DNA of 64,000 nucleotides from Planctomycetaceae bacterium (GCA_902629495.1 CACORA010000002.1:1-64000); one strand, 5' to 3'; counted from the first letter of the stretch, positions 28,005 through 37,255 are shown. Notes: a model not told the origin generated them from the letters alone. Program-made: numbers and translations.

Positions 28005-28253
28005 CAGTTACCCCTGATTTCATTGTTTAGTGCTTAATTCCAGTCATGCAAAAATACCATCGTTTTTTGTACAACGCCAGAAATTGTTTCTAGATGAGTG
28101 ACCGTTGCCAAAATGCGAAAAGAATGCTGATTGTTTCACAAACAGGAGTTCTTATTCCTGCAACTCGCAGGCATCTGCATTCTCATGTACCAAACACGGA
28201 GTGCATGTCTCCTCGGTGAGAAAAACAATGGGCCATGACGGTTTCAAGACAAC

Positions 28254-29282
28254 CTAGTCCGTCTTGTCGGCAGAGGGCTTCCACGTGAATCGCCCCCAGT
28301 TTCTTTTCGGGGGGATGATTGGCAGTTCCTTTTCCCCTGTCGCTGTTTCGATCATGATCCTTGGCCCGCCCTTTTTTTGATCTGGAAATGCCCGAGTGAC
28401 AAAACCATCCGGAGACCATGTGGGGTCGTCACCCCGCCCAACCTTTCGACGGTTCTTTCCATTCCTGTCGACAACCCAGACATGAAAGGTTTCGAGAATC
28501 ATTTGATCTCGTTCAGGGTTGGGGATACCTGTGAATTGGCTCAAGTGAATCATCTCGACACCTTCCCAATGCGCAATCCATTTTCCATCTGGGGACCATG
28601 CCGGAACTTTCTGTTCGATCGGTGCCTTGATTACTGCGTGCTCTTCCATGTCTGGGGGAGAGACAAGACGCGCGTCACTTCCATCAAGTTGACTCACCCA
28701 AATGCGCATGTGACCGCTGCGATTTGAAACAAAGGCAATTTCATTTCTGGTGGGTGAAACTGTTGGCATGGCATTGCTAAAACCCATCTGCATTGGATCG
28801 GTGAAAAGTCTTCGTGAGTTCCCTGTTTCAACGTTGAGGATGTGAAGCTGACTGTCATGGGATGGATCTTTTCCTGGCTGAGACTTCATCCAAACGACGT
28901 GGGTGGAGTCAGGCAACCAAGAGGGCACAAGGTTTCTCCCTGCGGTTGTCAGTGCTCTTGCGTTTTTTCCATCAAGATCTGTGAGCCAAAGTGCCATACC
29001 TGTAGAACTTTGTCGCACGTATACGATTTTTTTTCCGTTAGGAGAACAGGATGGCATCAGGCAGTTGTATTCGTCGTTTGTAATCCTGCGCCGAGATGAC
29101 CCATCTTCCTTGAGGTGAAAGAGTGCCAGTACTCTATTCTCATCACCGTGGCTTACGATAATGTCGTGCAAGCTAGAGTGTGCAGGAGTCTCGTTTGTTA
29201 GATGTCCGTCCGTGGAATCACGTGCATGTGCCATGCACGGTACGAAGACAATTGCCACACCAGCAACGATCAAGAAACGCAT
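28254..29282 (-). CDS. Exported WD40-like (PD40/TolB-type) beta-propeller protein
   Basis: 342 residues from ATG 29282 (AGAGGG upstream); ATG 29306 with GGGGAG upstream is also possible and gives 350. Signal peptide MRFLIVAGVAIVFVPCMAHA. Repeated propeller strands of the PD40 type: PSCSPNGKKIVYV, PSWLPDSTHVVWM, PTVSPTRNEIAFVSN, PAWSPDGKWIAHW and PTWSPDG. This is the TolB-like six-bladed propeller; proteins of this kind recognise partners or act with peptidases. No enzymatic residue is visible. It stands alone, divergent from the His-rich gene. Confidence 0.88.
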   Translation of the reverse strand: MRFLIVAGVAIVFVPCMAHARDSTDGHLTNETPAHSSLHDIIVSHGDENRVLALFHLKEDGSSRRRITNDEYNCLMPSCSPNGKKIVYVRQSSTGMALWLTDLDGKNARALTTAGRNLVPSWLPDSTHVVWMKSQPGKDPSHDSQLHILNVETGNSRRLFTDPMQMGFSNAMPTVSPTRNEIAFVSNRSGHMRIWVSQLDGSDARLVSPPDMEEHAVIKAPIEQKVPAWSPDGKWIAHWEGVEMIHLSQFTGIPNPERDQMILETFHVWVVDRNGKNRRKVGRGDDPTWSPDGFVTRAFPDQKKGGPRIMIETATGEKELPIIPPKRNWGRFTWKPSADKTD

Positions 29283-29590
29283 GGTTAAGCCCTCTTGGAA
29301 TGCCATTATCGTACTCCCCGCCGCATGTGGACATACAATGCAAAACGTTGTTGTTGTCGATCAAGGAAAGTAGTTTTCAAGTTTGGTCTGAACCCAGCCA
29401 GAACGTGTGGCAGACACATACAATTGTGTGGAATATAGGGTTTCACTCGTGCTTTAGGCAGAACGTGGCGTTGTCATTTCGTCATTATCACTATTGTCAC
29501 CAAAAAATAGCCAGAAAAAGAGAATTATTTCTTTGCCCCGTTCGGAATACACAGATATGATGATTCTGTAGTTAAGGGTATAACCTGATT
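29283..29590. other. Divergent promoter region
   Basis: 308 bases between the divergent propeller gene and the His-rich gene. Two plus-strand frames run through it without a ribosome binding site or recognisable composition. No repeat or obvious hairpin was seen; the promoters of both genes should lie here. Confidence 0.4.
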
Positions 29591-30052
29591 ATGCGATCGT
29601 TTCCTCACATTTTGAAAATAGCGACATGCGTCCTTCTTGGGCTTTCGCTGATTACGTCGAGCATGGTGGTAGGGATACAGCACGACCACCAGACGCATGG
29701 GCAAGGTGACCAGCAGCTCACAGGGCATAGCCATGGGCAACATGCCTCACACTCTGACGCTCACCACGGGCACCATCACCACCTGCATTTTGCTGGGCAT
29801 TCTATTGCGGGTGATCATCATGATGACCAGATAGACTATTCTGATCCAACGTTCAAAACATCCGGAACATCCATCAGTGCCAATCAATCATTCCATTGGT
29901 CACTGGTAACGTTTCAAATCTCTGCTCCTCTTCCCGGTATGGCGAGCGTACATGACCTGTCACTGCATGCACAGAGGCATCGTGCCTGGCTGCCAATCCT
30001 TCTTGGTATCGAGCGGGCTGCTCCTCCCGTTCCTCCTCCACAAGTTGTCTGA
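29591..30052 (+). CDS. Small exported His-rich protein
   Basis: 153 residues. An N-terminal hydrophobic leader (about residues 9-27) is followed by a strikingly histidine-rich segment at about residues 30-77 (runs such as HSHGQHASHSDAHHGHHHH) with Asp and Gly. The remainder is less biased and ends APPVPPPQVV. A metal-binding (Zn, Ni, Cu) role outside the membrane is the natural inference, but no known family was recognised. It is 233 bases upstream of the DUF1559 pseudopilin on the same strand, with a hairpin between them, so it probably is its own unit. Confidence 0.7.
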   Translation: MRSFPHILKIATCVLLGLSLITSSMVVGIQHDHQTHGQGDQQLTGHSHGQHASHSDAHHGHHHHLHFAGHSIAGDHHDDQIDYSDPTFKTSGTSISANQSFHWSLVTFQISAPLPGMASVHDLSLHAQRHRAWLPILLGIERAAPPVPPPQVV

Positions 30053-30062
30053 TCATTCGACG

Positions 30063-30083
30063 GCACTGAGTTGATCTCGGTGC
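30063..30083 (+). terminator. Terminator-like hairpin after the His-rich gene
   Basis: Stem GCACTGAG/CTCGGTGC (30063-30070 with 30076-30083, one G-U pair, loop TTGAT), 11 bases after the stop. A second small hairpin with five T in its loop lies at about 30091-30109. A direct U-tract is missing, so efficiency is uncertain. Confidence 0.4.
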
Positions 30084-30284
30084 TCATTTGGCACGCTTTT
30101 TCGTGTGCTTGATTTCACACAGTCCTGATGGCGGCTTGCATCAAAACTGCATTTTGTAGTTTTCATCCGTCAGAAACGATTTGGAATGACGTCGATACAT
30201 GTTGCGTGTGACTCTTTCTATCTACTGCATTTAAAGAGACACGTGCAATCAATAGAAACAGACAATAAGAAACTGGAGACTCTC

Positions 30285-31349
30285 ATGTATACGAAAAAAC
30301 ACAATGCCTTTACGTTGGTCGAACTCCTCGTGGTGATTGCAATTATCGGGGTTTTGATCGGTTTACTTCTCCCGGCTGTTCAGCAAGCTCGGGAAGCAGC
30401 TCGTCGCAGTTCCTGCAAAAATAACCTTAAACAAATCGGCGTGGCACTTCATAGTTTCGAATCCTCAAATCGTGTATTCCCTCCTGGGTATCTCTACATG
30501 AGTGGAGCCGATTATGATGCTCAAGCGAGTGATATTTCTGGTGAGGATGATGCCGCAAACCACTTGGGCTTTGCCTGGGGGGCAAAGATTCTGCCAGTTA
30601 TGGAAGAATCAGCTCTGCATGACTCCTTCAACTTTGATGTTCCTTGTTTTATGCCTGCTAACAAAGCAGCGCGTGAAACATCTGTCGCATCGTACCTTTG
30701 TCCTTCGGATGTGTTTTCGATGGACATGCTTGTTGCTCGTGACTCCGGCGGTACGTCGCCAATATCATCGTTTTATGCTGGCTCAAGTTACTGCGCCAAT
30801 TGGGGGCCAGCCGAAGGGCAGGCGACGAATCCACAGCCATCAGAGATGCAATGGGTGAACCTTGATGCGACACCTGATTTGAGATCAACAGAATCAAACC
30901 CCACCTATGATCCCTGTCAGGGTGTGTTCTATCGAAACAGTAAAACAAAGTTTCGTCAGATCACGGATGGTTTGTCGAAAACACTTGCCATTGGTGAACG
31001 CCACAATGGTCCAATCCAAGATGAAAATGGAAATTTTATTACGTCAGGTGCTGGCCATGTGATCTTTGAAAATGCATGGGCAGCTGCTTGTCGTGATGAG
31101 GGTGATCCAGGGGACGACCACGGACACATGGTGCTGTTTGACACTGAGTTTGCGCCGAATCGTGCTCGTCAGTCCACTGATCCGACTATTAACTATGGTC
31201 CGGACCGCGGGGTTGTTGCACCGCATCAAGGAAATGCACACTTCACGCTTTGTGATGGTTCTGTGCGGCCAATCAATGAAACCATTGATATTAATGTCTA
31301 TCGTGCCCTGAGTTCTCGAGGTCGTGGAGAAATGATTGGAGACTACTAG
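30285..31349 (+). CDS. DUF1559 protein with type IV pilin-like leader
   Basis: 354 residues from ATG 30285 with GGAG seven bases upstream; an in-frame upstream start would bury the leader. The N-terminus is a prepilin signal: KKHNA, then FTLVELLVVIAIIGVLIGL, cleaved after Ala8 before Phe9 by a prepilin peptidase. The mature protein has the usual hydrophobic helix, QQAREAARRSSCKNNLKQI, and a C-terminal HQGNAHFTLCDGSVRPI motif typical of the DUF1559 family, the largest protein family in many planctomycetes. It belongs to a pseudopilin-like secretion or adhesion apparatus; its exact role is unknown. Confidence 0.95.
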   Translation: MYTKKHNAFTLVELLVVIAIIGVLIGLLLPAVQQAREAARRSSCKNNLKQIGVALHSFESSNRVFPPGYLYMSGADYDAQASDISGEDDAANHLGFAWGAKILPVMEESALHDSFNFDVPCFMPANKAARETSVASYLCPSDVFSMDMLVARDSGGTSPISSFYAGSSYCANWGPAEGQATNPQPSEMQWVNLDATPDLRSTESNPTYDPCQGVFYRNSKTKFRQITDGLSKTLAIGERHNGPIQDENGNFITSGAGHVIFENAWAAACRDEGDPGDDHGHMVLFDTEFAPNRARQSTDPTINYGPDRGVVAPHQGNAHFTLCDGSVRPINETIDINVYRALSSRGRGEMIGDY

Positions 31350-31368
31350 AACACTGCAGCCTCCATGT

Positions 31369-31400
31369 TCACGCTCGGATTGCTTGGAGTATGAGCGTGA
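31369..31400 (+). terminator. Perfect inverted repeat after the DUF1559 gene
   Basis: TCACGCTC at 31369-31376 pairs perfectly with GAGCGTGA at 31393-31400 (loop 16 bases), starting 20 bases after the DUF1559 stop. No T-run follows, so it may be a mRNA 3' structure rather than a strong terminator. Confidence 0.35.
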
Positions 31401-31525
31401 GCGACAATACAACGGTTGTTCTTCCCGAATGCATGCGGCCATTCGGCGTCGATGATCGTTGTATGTATGAACAACGAAAACAACTCACATGATGTATTTC
31501 ATCCATAACCTAAAGGAAAGAAAAG

Positions 31526-31654
31526 ATGCCCCGTCGAGGAAATGGTTCTTTAGATGAAGCTACGGAACGACTTCGAGATGAGCAAGAAAAGAACAAAGCG
31601 CCTGAAGCAGTCTATGAGGATCAAATGCTTGAGCGGCAGGACGACAAGGAGTGA
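31526..31654 (+). CDS. Possible 42-residue charged protein
   Basis: A complete small ORF that begins MPRRGNGSLDEATERLRDEQ and is mostly acidic and helix-forming, with 42 residues in all. AAAGGAAAG lies just before the ATG, an excellent ribosome binding site, which is what raises it above chance. It lies 176 bases after the DUF1559 gene on the same strand and overlaps no other gene. No family recognised. Confidence 0.5.
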   Translation: MPRRGNGSLDEATERLRDEQEKNKAPEAVYEDQMLERQDDKE

Positions 31655-31734
31655 CCGGAATGGAGGCGTGAAGAAACGTTTGAGTTTTAGTATCGACGTG
31701 TTCTCTATGTGTCAGGTGCCGGGTTTGGGAGAAC

Positions 31735-32226
31735 TCATTCTTCATTCAAAATTGGGACCATTGCTGTCCAGATGCCTTCTCTCCGAAATCGAGAGTACAC
31801 GGCTGCAGCGATATGGATTGAAATGAGCAAGTAGCTCAGCGAAGCAAAGAACTCATGCAAGGAAACCGCGACATTTTGCATGAGCCCGTCCTTGAATCCT
31901 TGTGCAAATAAACCTGCAATCACTAAACCGGTGAGTGGCAGTAACGCCAAACATACATACATAGATATGTGAATCATCCGTGCGAGATACTTGTGGATTG
32001 GTGGTACAGGTTGGCGAGCTCCCAAAAAGGTTTCAAAGTTGCTCATATAGAAATAACGCATTAATACGATGAAGAGAAATAAACTCGCAAAGGCGACCTC
32101 AAACGTCAGTAATCTCGAGTCTTCTAAATCAGATACATCGTTGAGTTGCTTGAGTAAGCCATAGCTATAGAGGATGATAAATCCCCAATGGAATAGTTTT
32201 GCAAGGCGGGTATGGGATTTTTGCAT
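31735..32226 (-). CDS. Cytochrome b561 family protein
   Basis: 163 residues from ATG 32226; an ATG at 32259 would add eleven. Four transmembrane segments at about residues 12-26, 39-59, 83-109 and 126-145. Histidines suited to bind two haems b are H13 (LFHW), H86 (RMIHIS), H124 (SLHEF) and H138 (SIHIA), the arrangement of bacterial cytochrome b561/Ni-Fe-hydrogenase-type b subunits. Such proteins move electrons from the membrane quinone pool or to periplasmic partners; the partner is not evident here. It is convergent with the small ORF at 31526. Confidence 0.88.
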   Translation of the reverse strand: MQKSHTRLAKLFHWGFIILYSYGLLKQLNDVSDLEDSRLLTFEVAFASLFLFIVLMRYFYMSNFETFLGARQPVPPIHKYLARMIHISMYVCLALLPLTGLVIAGLFAQGFKDGLMQNVAVSLHEFFASLSYLLISIHIAAAVYSRFRREGIWTAMVPILNEE

Positions 32227-32761
32227 CGATCTCAAGAAAGGTACTTCTTCTCCCTGCATCCGTCTCAGAGAAGTTCTGGTCCGACTCAGTGTGAGTGTCG
32301 TACCAGCCCCTCCTTGAGAATGGAATTGAAGTCTAAAACTACATAGATATGGTCAAGAATCAGCCCCACGTTTCTAACATGCCGAAAACACACCACTTCT
32401 CATATCCGTAGCAGGATGCACAGGGTTTCAAAACTCGTCGAAAGGACTCGGGGTTCTTAAAAGGCAGCCGTCGTTTCATGTGCATTCGATCACAATGCAT
32501 CATTTTGGTTGTCAGCCTCCTCATGAGCTTGCCGCACGGAGGCTACACAGATTTCACGAACAAACGTCACAGCATCCGACAGCAAATAAAACGAGTTCCA
32601 CACAATCGAGGCCCCTGCAGATGTCTTCACAGATTACAGCAAGGACTGGTTTGGCTGTGATTTTTGCGATGCCCTACGCTGGAAATTGTGAGGTGCTTGA
32701 GACACAATTGAGAGGAGTTTCAAAACGTCTTACCAACATTACGCATGGTCATGGTTACATT
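32227..32761. other. Intergenic region with one stem-loop
   Basis: 535 bases between the divergent cytochrome b561 and alpha/beta hydrolase genes. A hairpin at 32276-32306 has arms CTGGTCCGAC and GTCGTACCAG (nine pairs, one mismatch) and lies about 50-80 bases upstream of the cytochrome start, possibly its leader. Plus-strand frames run in from 32478 to the hydrolase start, but the hydrolase signal peptide fixes its start at 32762. Nothing else noted. Confidence 0.4.
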
Positions 32762-33532
32762 ATGAAGTTTCTCAATCTCGTATTGATCATAGCTCTTGTG
32801 ACGATTGCATTTCCTGCCACAGCCCAGCAAGACAAACGGAAAAGAATTCGTGAAAGATCAGATGGCCAGAGGAACTATGGTGTTACAGTCGTTGAAGTTC
32901 CGGAGGACGTAGCATCACAATTTGAAAGGCTCAAGCCCAAGGCATTGCTTTATCGCCCAATCGAGAGAACTCAGCATCGATTGCCTCTTGTTGTTACCTT
33001 GCACGGAGCTGGTGGAGGAAGGCGGGACATTGAACAAAAAAAGTGGAGGGGGGCGATTGCACAATTACTGAAGGCAGAGAATCAACAATATAAGGCGATG
33101 CTTCTGGAACCTCAAAGTGAAGGTCAGTGGGATCCGGATTCACTTGAAATGATGATGGACTTCGTGATCCGTGCACATCCTGAGATTGACCTCCGTCGGA
33201 TATACTGCATTGGATACAGCATGGGAGGGAAAGGAACGTGGGAGTGGGCGATGAACTACCCAAATCGCTTTGCAGCGATCATTCCCAAAGGCTTCATTCC
33301 CGATCTGAGTAAAATTGATGGCATGATTGATCTACCGATCTGGGCAATGGTTGGAGACAAGGACTCCACGCCCCGAGTAGAGGGAATCTCAGCCATGGAA
33401 AATGTGCTCAAGGAGTCTGGTTCAACCAAGGTAAGGGTTTCAGTTTTCAAGGGAGCCAATCACGCAACAGCGTCGGGGCTATCTCGGTATGAACCAGGAG
33501 TGTGGGAGTGGTTATTCTCTTGGAATCAATGA
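32762..33532 (+). CDS. Exported alpha/beta hydrolase (dienelactone/phospholipase-like)
   Basis: 256 residues from ATG 32762, giving a clean signal peptide (MKFLNLVLIIALVTIAFPATA). A longer frame exists but its extra 94 residues look non-coding. Motifs: HGAGG oxyanion loop at 81-85, nucleophile elbow GYSMGG at 151-156 with Ser153, probable Asp in VGDKDS and His in GANHAT near the C-terminus. Resembles the prolyl-oligopeptidase/dienelactone-hydrolase type of secreted esterases found beside sugar-degrading genes. Substrate unknown. It is a different branch from the GGSAGGH-type esterases elsewhere in the window. Confidence 0.85.
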   Translation: MKFLNLVLIIALVTIAFPATAQQDKRKRIRERSDGQRNYGVTVVEVPEDVASQFERLKPKALLYRPIERTQHRLPLVVTLHGAGGGRRDIEQKKWRGAIAQLLKAENQQYKAMLLEPQSEGQWDPDSLEMMMDFVIRAHPEIDLRRIYCIGYSMGGKGTWEWAMNYPNRFAAIIPKGFIPDLSKIDGMIDLPIWAMVGDKDSTPRVEGISAMENVLKESGSTKVRVSVFKGANHATASGLSRYEPGVWEWLFSWNQ

Positions 33533-33618
33533 TGGAACGAGTGAAATAAGAATCATCTAGAAACACGTCCTACCCCACCACGATACGAAGCAAGTTGATG
33601 GTTCAAGGACATCGCTGC

Positions 33619-33650
33619 CAACGCATCAGACAGCCTGTAGGCTGGCGTTG
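33619..33650 (+). other. Stem-loop in the leader of the downstream sulfatase gene
   Basis: CAACGC (33619-33624) pairs with GCGTTG (33645-33650), and after a six-base bulge CAGCC (33631-33635) pairs with GGCTG (33640-33644) around loop TGTA: 11 pairs in total. It ends 22 bases before the sulfatase ATG and just before its GAAGAAGG ribosome binding site, so it could affect translation; this is inference. Confidence 0.4.
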
Positions 33651-33671
33651 CGACGAAGAAGGCCAATACAA

Positions 33672-35225
33672 ATGAGCTCCAATACAACAAGAGTGAAAAA
33701 CATTTTGTATCTACTCGTCTTGGGAGTCCTGTCCTCTCACGTCGATGCTGCTGAAAGCCCCAATATTATTCTGATGATGACGGACGATCATGGGTGGGGT
33801 GACGTCGGATTCAATGGAAATACAGATATCATTACGCCTAACCTTGACCGTGTTTGCCAGCAGGGAGCGCGTCTGCACTATTTTTTTGCAGCAGCACCAG
33901 TATGTTCACCGACTCGTGGATCGGTGCTAACAGGGAGGCACTACTACCGATACGGAATCTGGGGAGCGAATGATGGGCGACTACCGCGTCAGGAATACAG
34001 CATTGCCCAGGGCCTCAAAGATGTTGGCTACACAACAGGACATTTTGGCAAGTGGCATGTTGGTTCACCTCACCCAGACTATAGCGGTAAAGGGGGTGGA
34101 GGTAACGTCCGCCATCTCGCCTTGCCTCAATGGTTTGGCTACGACAAACACTTCGTGACGCACCATGCTGTCTGCACATGGAACCCGTATGGTGAAGACG
34201 GTACGAAGGGTGCGACGACCGACAATCCGTACTGGGAAGACGGCAATCGGGTAGTGGAACGTCTTGTGGGTGACGACACGAAGGTCATCATGGATCGAGT
34301 TATCCCATTTGTGGAACAGGCATCGAAGGACGATAAGCCGTTTCTTTCTGTTATCTGGACGCACACGCCTCACTCACCCTTACGGGCTGGACCGAAGTAC
34401 AAGGCAATGTATGAGGGTAAAGGGCTGCCGGGGAAGCTATTGGATTACTATGGCGCGCTGACCGCACTCGACGAACAGGTTGGCCGGCTGGAAGCAAGGC
34501 TTCGTGAACTGGGAGAGTGGGAAAATACTTTGTTTTGGTTCTGTGCCGACAACGGTCCTGCCAGCCACGTTCTTCAGGGCGGTCATGGAAAAACCGATGG
34601 TATGCGAGGGAAAAAAGCACATTTGTTCAACGGTGGAACCTGCGTGCCGGCTTTTGTCTGCTGGCCCGCGAGAGTAAAGCCGGGAATCACAATCAAGACA
34701 CCGATGTCGACCATGGACTATCTGCCTACGGCATTCGCGGTAGCCGGCGCAACGATGCCAGATAATCGTCCAGTCGACGGAGATAATGTGCTCGACCTCA
34801 TTCTTGGAAAGACGGACAGGCGTGCCCGACCGATTCCGTTTCGATTTTCCAGCAACAACGCACCTGGACTCGGTCTGCTCGATGGTGAGTTTCGGTATTA
34901 CACAAACTTTGATGCAGATGTGCCTGAAGGTGATCTGTTGTACAACTTCGTATCGGACCGAGGGGAGCAGGATAACCTGATTCAGCAGATGCCGAACGTG
35001 GCAGCACAGATGCGCAAGCACGCCCTTGCCTTCATCACCTCATGCAGGAGTAGTTTTGCGGGGTCAGATTACCGTGATGGATATGAGCCTCTCGGAAAAT
35101 GGAAAGCCATGAAGAATACGCCTTGGGAAGCACCTCTGCCGACGGTCACAAAAAAGAACAAGAAGAAGCGGGCAAAACGAGGACGGTCTTCAGAAGACAA
35201 GACACCAGTAAAGGAATCATCATGA
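33672..35225 (+). CDS. Secreted sulfatase, CSPTR type, with basic tail
   Basis: 517 residues from ATG 33672 (TTG 33648 would add eight). Signal peptide ending near residue 27 (VDAAES). Metal pair TDDHG at 37-41, formylglycine motif C78-S-P-T-R82, then GSVLTGR. Further: GKWHVG near 136, FCADNGPA metal site near 295 and a GGTCVPA loop. The C-terminal 25 residues are basic (KKNKKKRAKRGR). The stop overlaps the ATG of the following esterase (ATGA at 35222-35225), so the two genes are translationally coupled and presumably act on the same substrate: a desulfation-deacetylation pair. Confidence 0.92.
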   Translation: MSSNTTRVKNILYLLVLGVLSSHVDAAESPNIILMMTDDHGWGDVGFNGNTDIITPNLDRVCQQGARLHYFFAAAPVCSPTRGSVLTGRHYYRYGIWGANDGRLPRQEYSIAQGLKDVGYTTGHFGKWHVGSPHPDYSGKGGGGNVRHLALPQWFGYDKHFVTHHAVCTWNPYGEDGTKGATTDNPYWEDGNRVVERLVGDDTKVIMDRVIPFVEQASKDDKPFLSVIWTHTPHSPLRAGPKYKAMYEGKGLPGKLLDYYGALTALDEQVGRLEARLRELGEWENTLFWFCADNGPASHVLQGGHGKTDGMRGKKAHLFNGGTCVPAFVCWPARVKPGITIKTPMSTMDYLPTAFAVAGATMPDNRPVDGDNVLDLILGKTDRRARPIPFRFSSNNAPGLGLLDGEFRYYTNFDADVPEGDLLYNFVSDRGEQDNLIQQMPNVAAQMRKHALAFITSCRSSFAGSDYRDGYEPLGKWKAMKNTPWEAPLPTVTKKNKKKRAKRGRSSEDKTPVKESS

Positions 35226-35938
35226 CTATTTTCCATGCAATGCGATCAAGGCACATCCTGTCTCTCGTCGCGCTCTTCTTACTGCTGTCATCTCGTGTAG
35301 AAGCGGCTGAGGAAGGGAAGCATCTGTTTCTGCTTTCTGGTCAGTCCAACATGAAACGTTTCCAGCATAAGCAGTTTTTTATTCCAGCTATAGAAGAAAA
35401 GTATGGTGCGGAGAACGTTATCGTTATCAAAAATGCAGAAGGTGGTCAGCCCATCTCGATGTGGTACAAAGCGTGGGTATCGTCCAACAATGAGAAGCCG
35501 AAGGATAACGGTCGGTTATATGACGCACTGATTGAGCAGATCAAGGACAACACGGACGGCACCACCATCAAGACAGTGACGTTTATATGGATGCAGGGTG
35601 AAGCCGACGCCAAAGGTGAACGTGTTGACGTATACGCAAAGAGTTTCCGTGGCCTGATTCAACAGTTGGAAACAGATCTCGGGCGCAACGATATCAACGT
35701 TATTATCGGACGCATCAGTGATTTCGGAATCAAGAGACGACCGAGTGACGCCTGGAAGGCATTGCGGAACCTGCAGATGTCACTAGCAGATGAAAATCCA
35801 CGGTGGGTATGGATCGATACCGATGACCTGAACGGAGAAAAAGACGAACTTCACTATGTGAGACCGGATGGATACCAAAAGCTTGGTGAGCGCTATGTAG
35901 AAGCCGCAATCAATCTCATTGAAGGCAAAAGAAATTAA
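35222..35938 (+). CDS. Secreted CE6-like (SASA) carbohydrate acetylesterase
   Basis: 238 residues; start ATG 35222 overlaps the sulfatase stop. Signal peptide ending near residue 29 (RVEA). The SASA/CE6 blocks are FLLSGQSNM (36-44; nucleophile Ser42), WMQGEADA near residue 124 and the Asp-x-x-His-type C-terminal motif LHYVRPDGY near residue 215, in which Asp and His complete the triad. Enzymes of this family remove O-acetyl groups from sialic acids or acetylated xylan-type glycans. The coupling to the upstream sulfatase suggests a glycan carrying both sulfate and acetate. Confidence 0.92.
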   Translation: MTIFHAMRSRHILSLVALFLLLSSRVEAAEEGKHLFLLSGQSNMKRFQHKQFFIPAIEEKYGAENVIVIKNAEGGQPISMWYKAWVSSNNEKPKDNGRLYDALIEQIKDNTDGTTIKTVTFIWMQGEADAKGERVDVYAKSFRGLIQQLETDLGRNDINVIIGRISDFGIKRRPSDAWKALRNLQMSLADENPRWVWIDTDDLNGEKDELHYVRPDGYQKLGERYVEAAINLIEGKRN

Positions 35939-36075
35939 GAAAACAGCACAGTACAACAGGCTGCAGGTCAGGTGTCGGTTTTCATGCCTGGCAGGGTTCA
36001 AATGCCAAAATATGCATCTGTAGAAAGAAAGAGAGTAATCCCCAGTAGGATTGAGGAACATAGTCTTTGGGCAGA

Positions 36076-37083
36076 TCATTCCTCGGAGAGCCAACCACAG
36101 TCGACAAGAAATGTGTCGGTTGCTGTGAGGGTAAGATGGTAGTGTTCACCTCTGTTAAAAAATCCATGCCCCTGTCCTTCGTAGGTGATGATCTTGCAGA
36201 GGTTACCCACTTTTGTTGAATCCTCTTGGTACAATTGAGCACCCTCCAGAAGGCCGTCATCCGTGCCAAAAAACATGATACAAGGCGGTTGTTTCTTTGA
36301 TGCAAATGTGAGTGGAGACACGTCTTGGATTGGTGCACGTGACCGGCCACTCATCTTCTGATCAGCCATTTCGCGGTATTCTTCTGGCATCCGTTTGTCC
36401 CACGCGATAGCGAGTGCTGGATTGAATAACACCATGGCGTTTGGCTTTGCACTTATTGTCCTGTCATCTAAAGATGCATCAAAAGCATCCAGAACTGCAG
36501 TACATGCCGCGAGATGTCCACCAGCAGAACCACCAGCAGCTGCGATTCGTTCAGGATCAATAGCAAATTCTTCGGCATGGGATCGTACCCACCGCATCGC
36601 AGACTTTGCGTCTTCAATACAGTCATCAATTTTTACGGAATGTCGAGATGAGACCCGGTATTCAACAGTGATGGCAACCATGCCACGTTTTGCAAAGTGT
36701 TCACATTGCTTTTCAAATTGACTTGGACTTCCTGAGAACCAGCCCCCACCAAAGAAAAACACAATGGCAGGACGTTTCTGGTCTTTTTTTGTAGGAGGAT
36801 TTTGAAAGACATAAAGCGGCAATTCAATATCGCCAATGGTTTTATAAATATGTCGGCTACCATTGCCTGGTGCTTTCGCGAACGCCCCAGAGGCTTCCTT
36901 TTTAGGAGGACGCTTCTGTGCGGTTTGATCTCGAGGCTTTTTAGAGTCATTTGATGCAAGTAGAAAATGATGTTCTGGGAAATGAGTATCTGTCTCTTGG
37001 TGAGGAAACCCTTCTCCCAGATGCTGTGCGAGCAGGGAAAGGTTAAAAGAAAGAGTCATAAGCACGCATAGAACAAGTTTCAT
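36076..37083 (-). CDS. Secreted alpha/beta hydrolase (BD-FAE / HSL-like esterase)
   Basis: 335 residues from ATG 37083, so that the signal peptide MKLVLCVLMTLSFNLSLLAQ leads; a longer frame would add 35 residues. A 60-residue low-complexity region rich in Lys, Ser and Gly follows, then the catalytic domain: oxyanion motif FFFGGGW at 109-115, nucleophile elbow GGSAGGH with Ser186, and a His in GQGHGFF near the end. It is a paralogue of the 10151-11026 and 62251-63137 proteins (same FFFGGGW, AxRGMVA and SAGGH blocks). Likely an esterase of acylated glycans; substrate unproven. Confidence 0.88.
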   Translation of the reverse strand: MKLVLCVLMTLSFNLSLLAQHLGEGFPHQETDTHFPEHHFLLASNDSKKPRDQTAQKRPPKKEASGAFAKAPGNGSRHIYKTIGDIELPLYVFQNPPTKKDQKRPAIVFFFGGGWFSGSPSQFEKQCEHFAKRGMVAITVEYRVSSRHSVKIDDCIEDAKSAMRWVRSHAEEFAIDPERIAAAGGSAGGHLAACTAVLDAFDASLDDRTISAKPNAMVLFNPALAIAWDKRMPEEYREMADQKMSGRSRAPIQDVSPLTFASKKQPPCIMFFGTDDGLLEGAQLYQEDSTKVGNLCKIITYEGQGHGFFNRGEHYHLTLTATDTFLVDCGWLSEE

Positions 37084-37255
37084 GACAGCACGTCCATTCT
37101 CTGTTGCATACAGGCATTGGTATGAAAAGCCACTGTTTGCAATGTTAGTGGGCAACAGTGGGAAACAAAAGTTAAAGCGTTGGTTCACTCGTAAGAGACC
37201 ATAACGCGTTGTTGCTGTCCGAATCCCAACTGCCGGTCATTTCAAACACCGCGTA

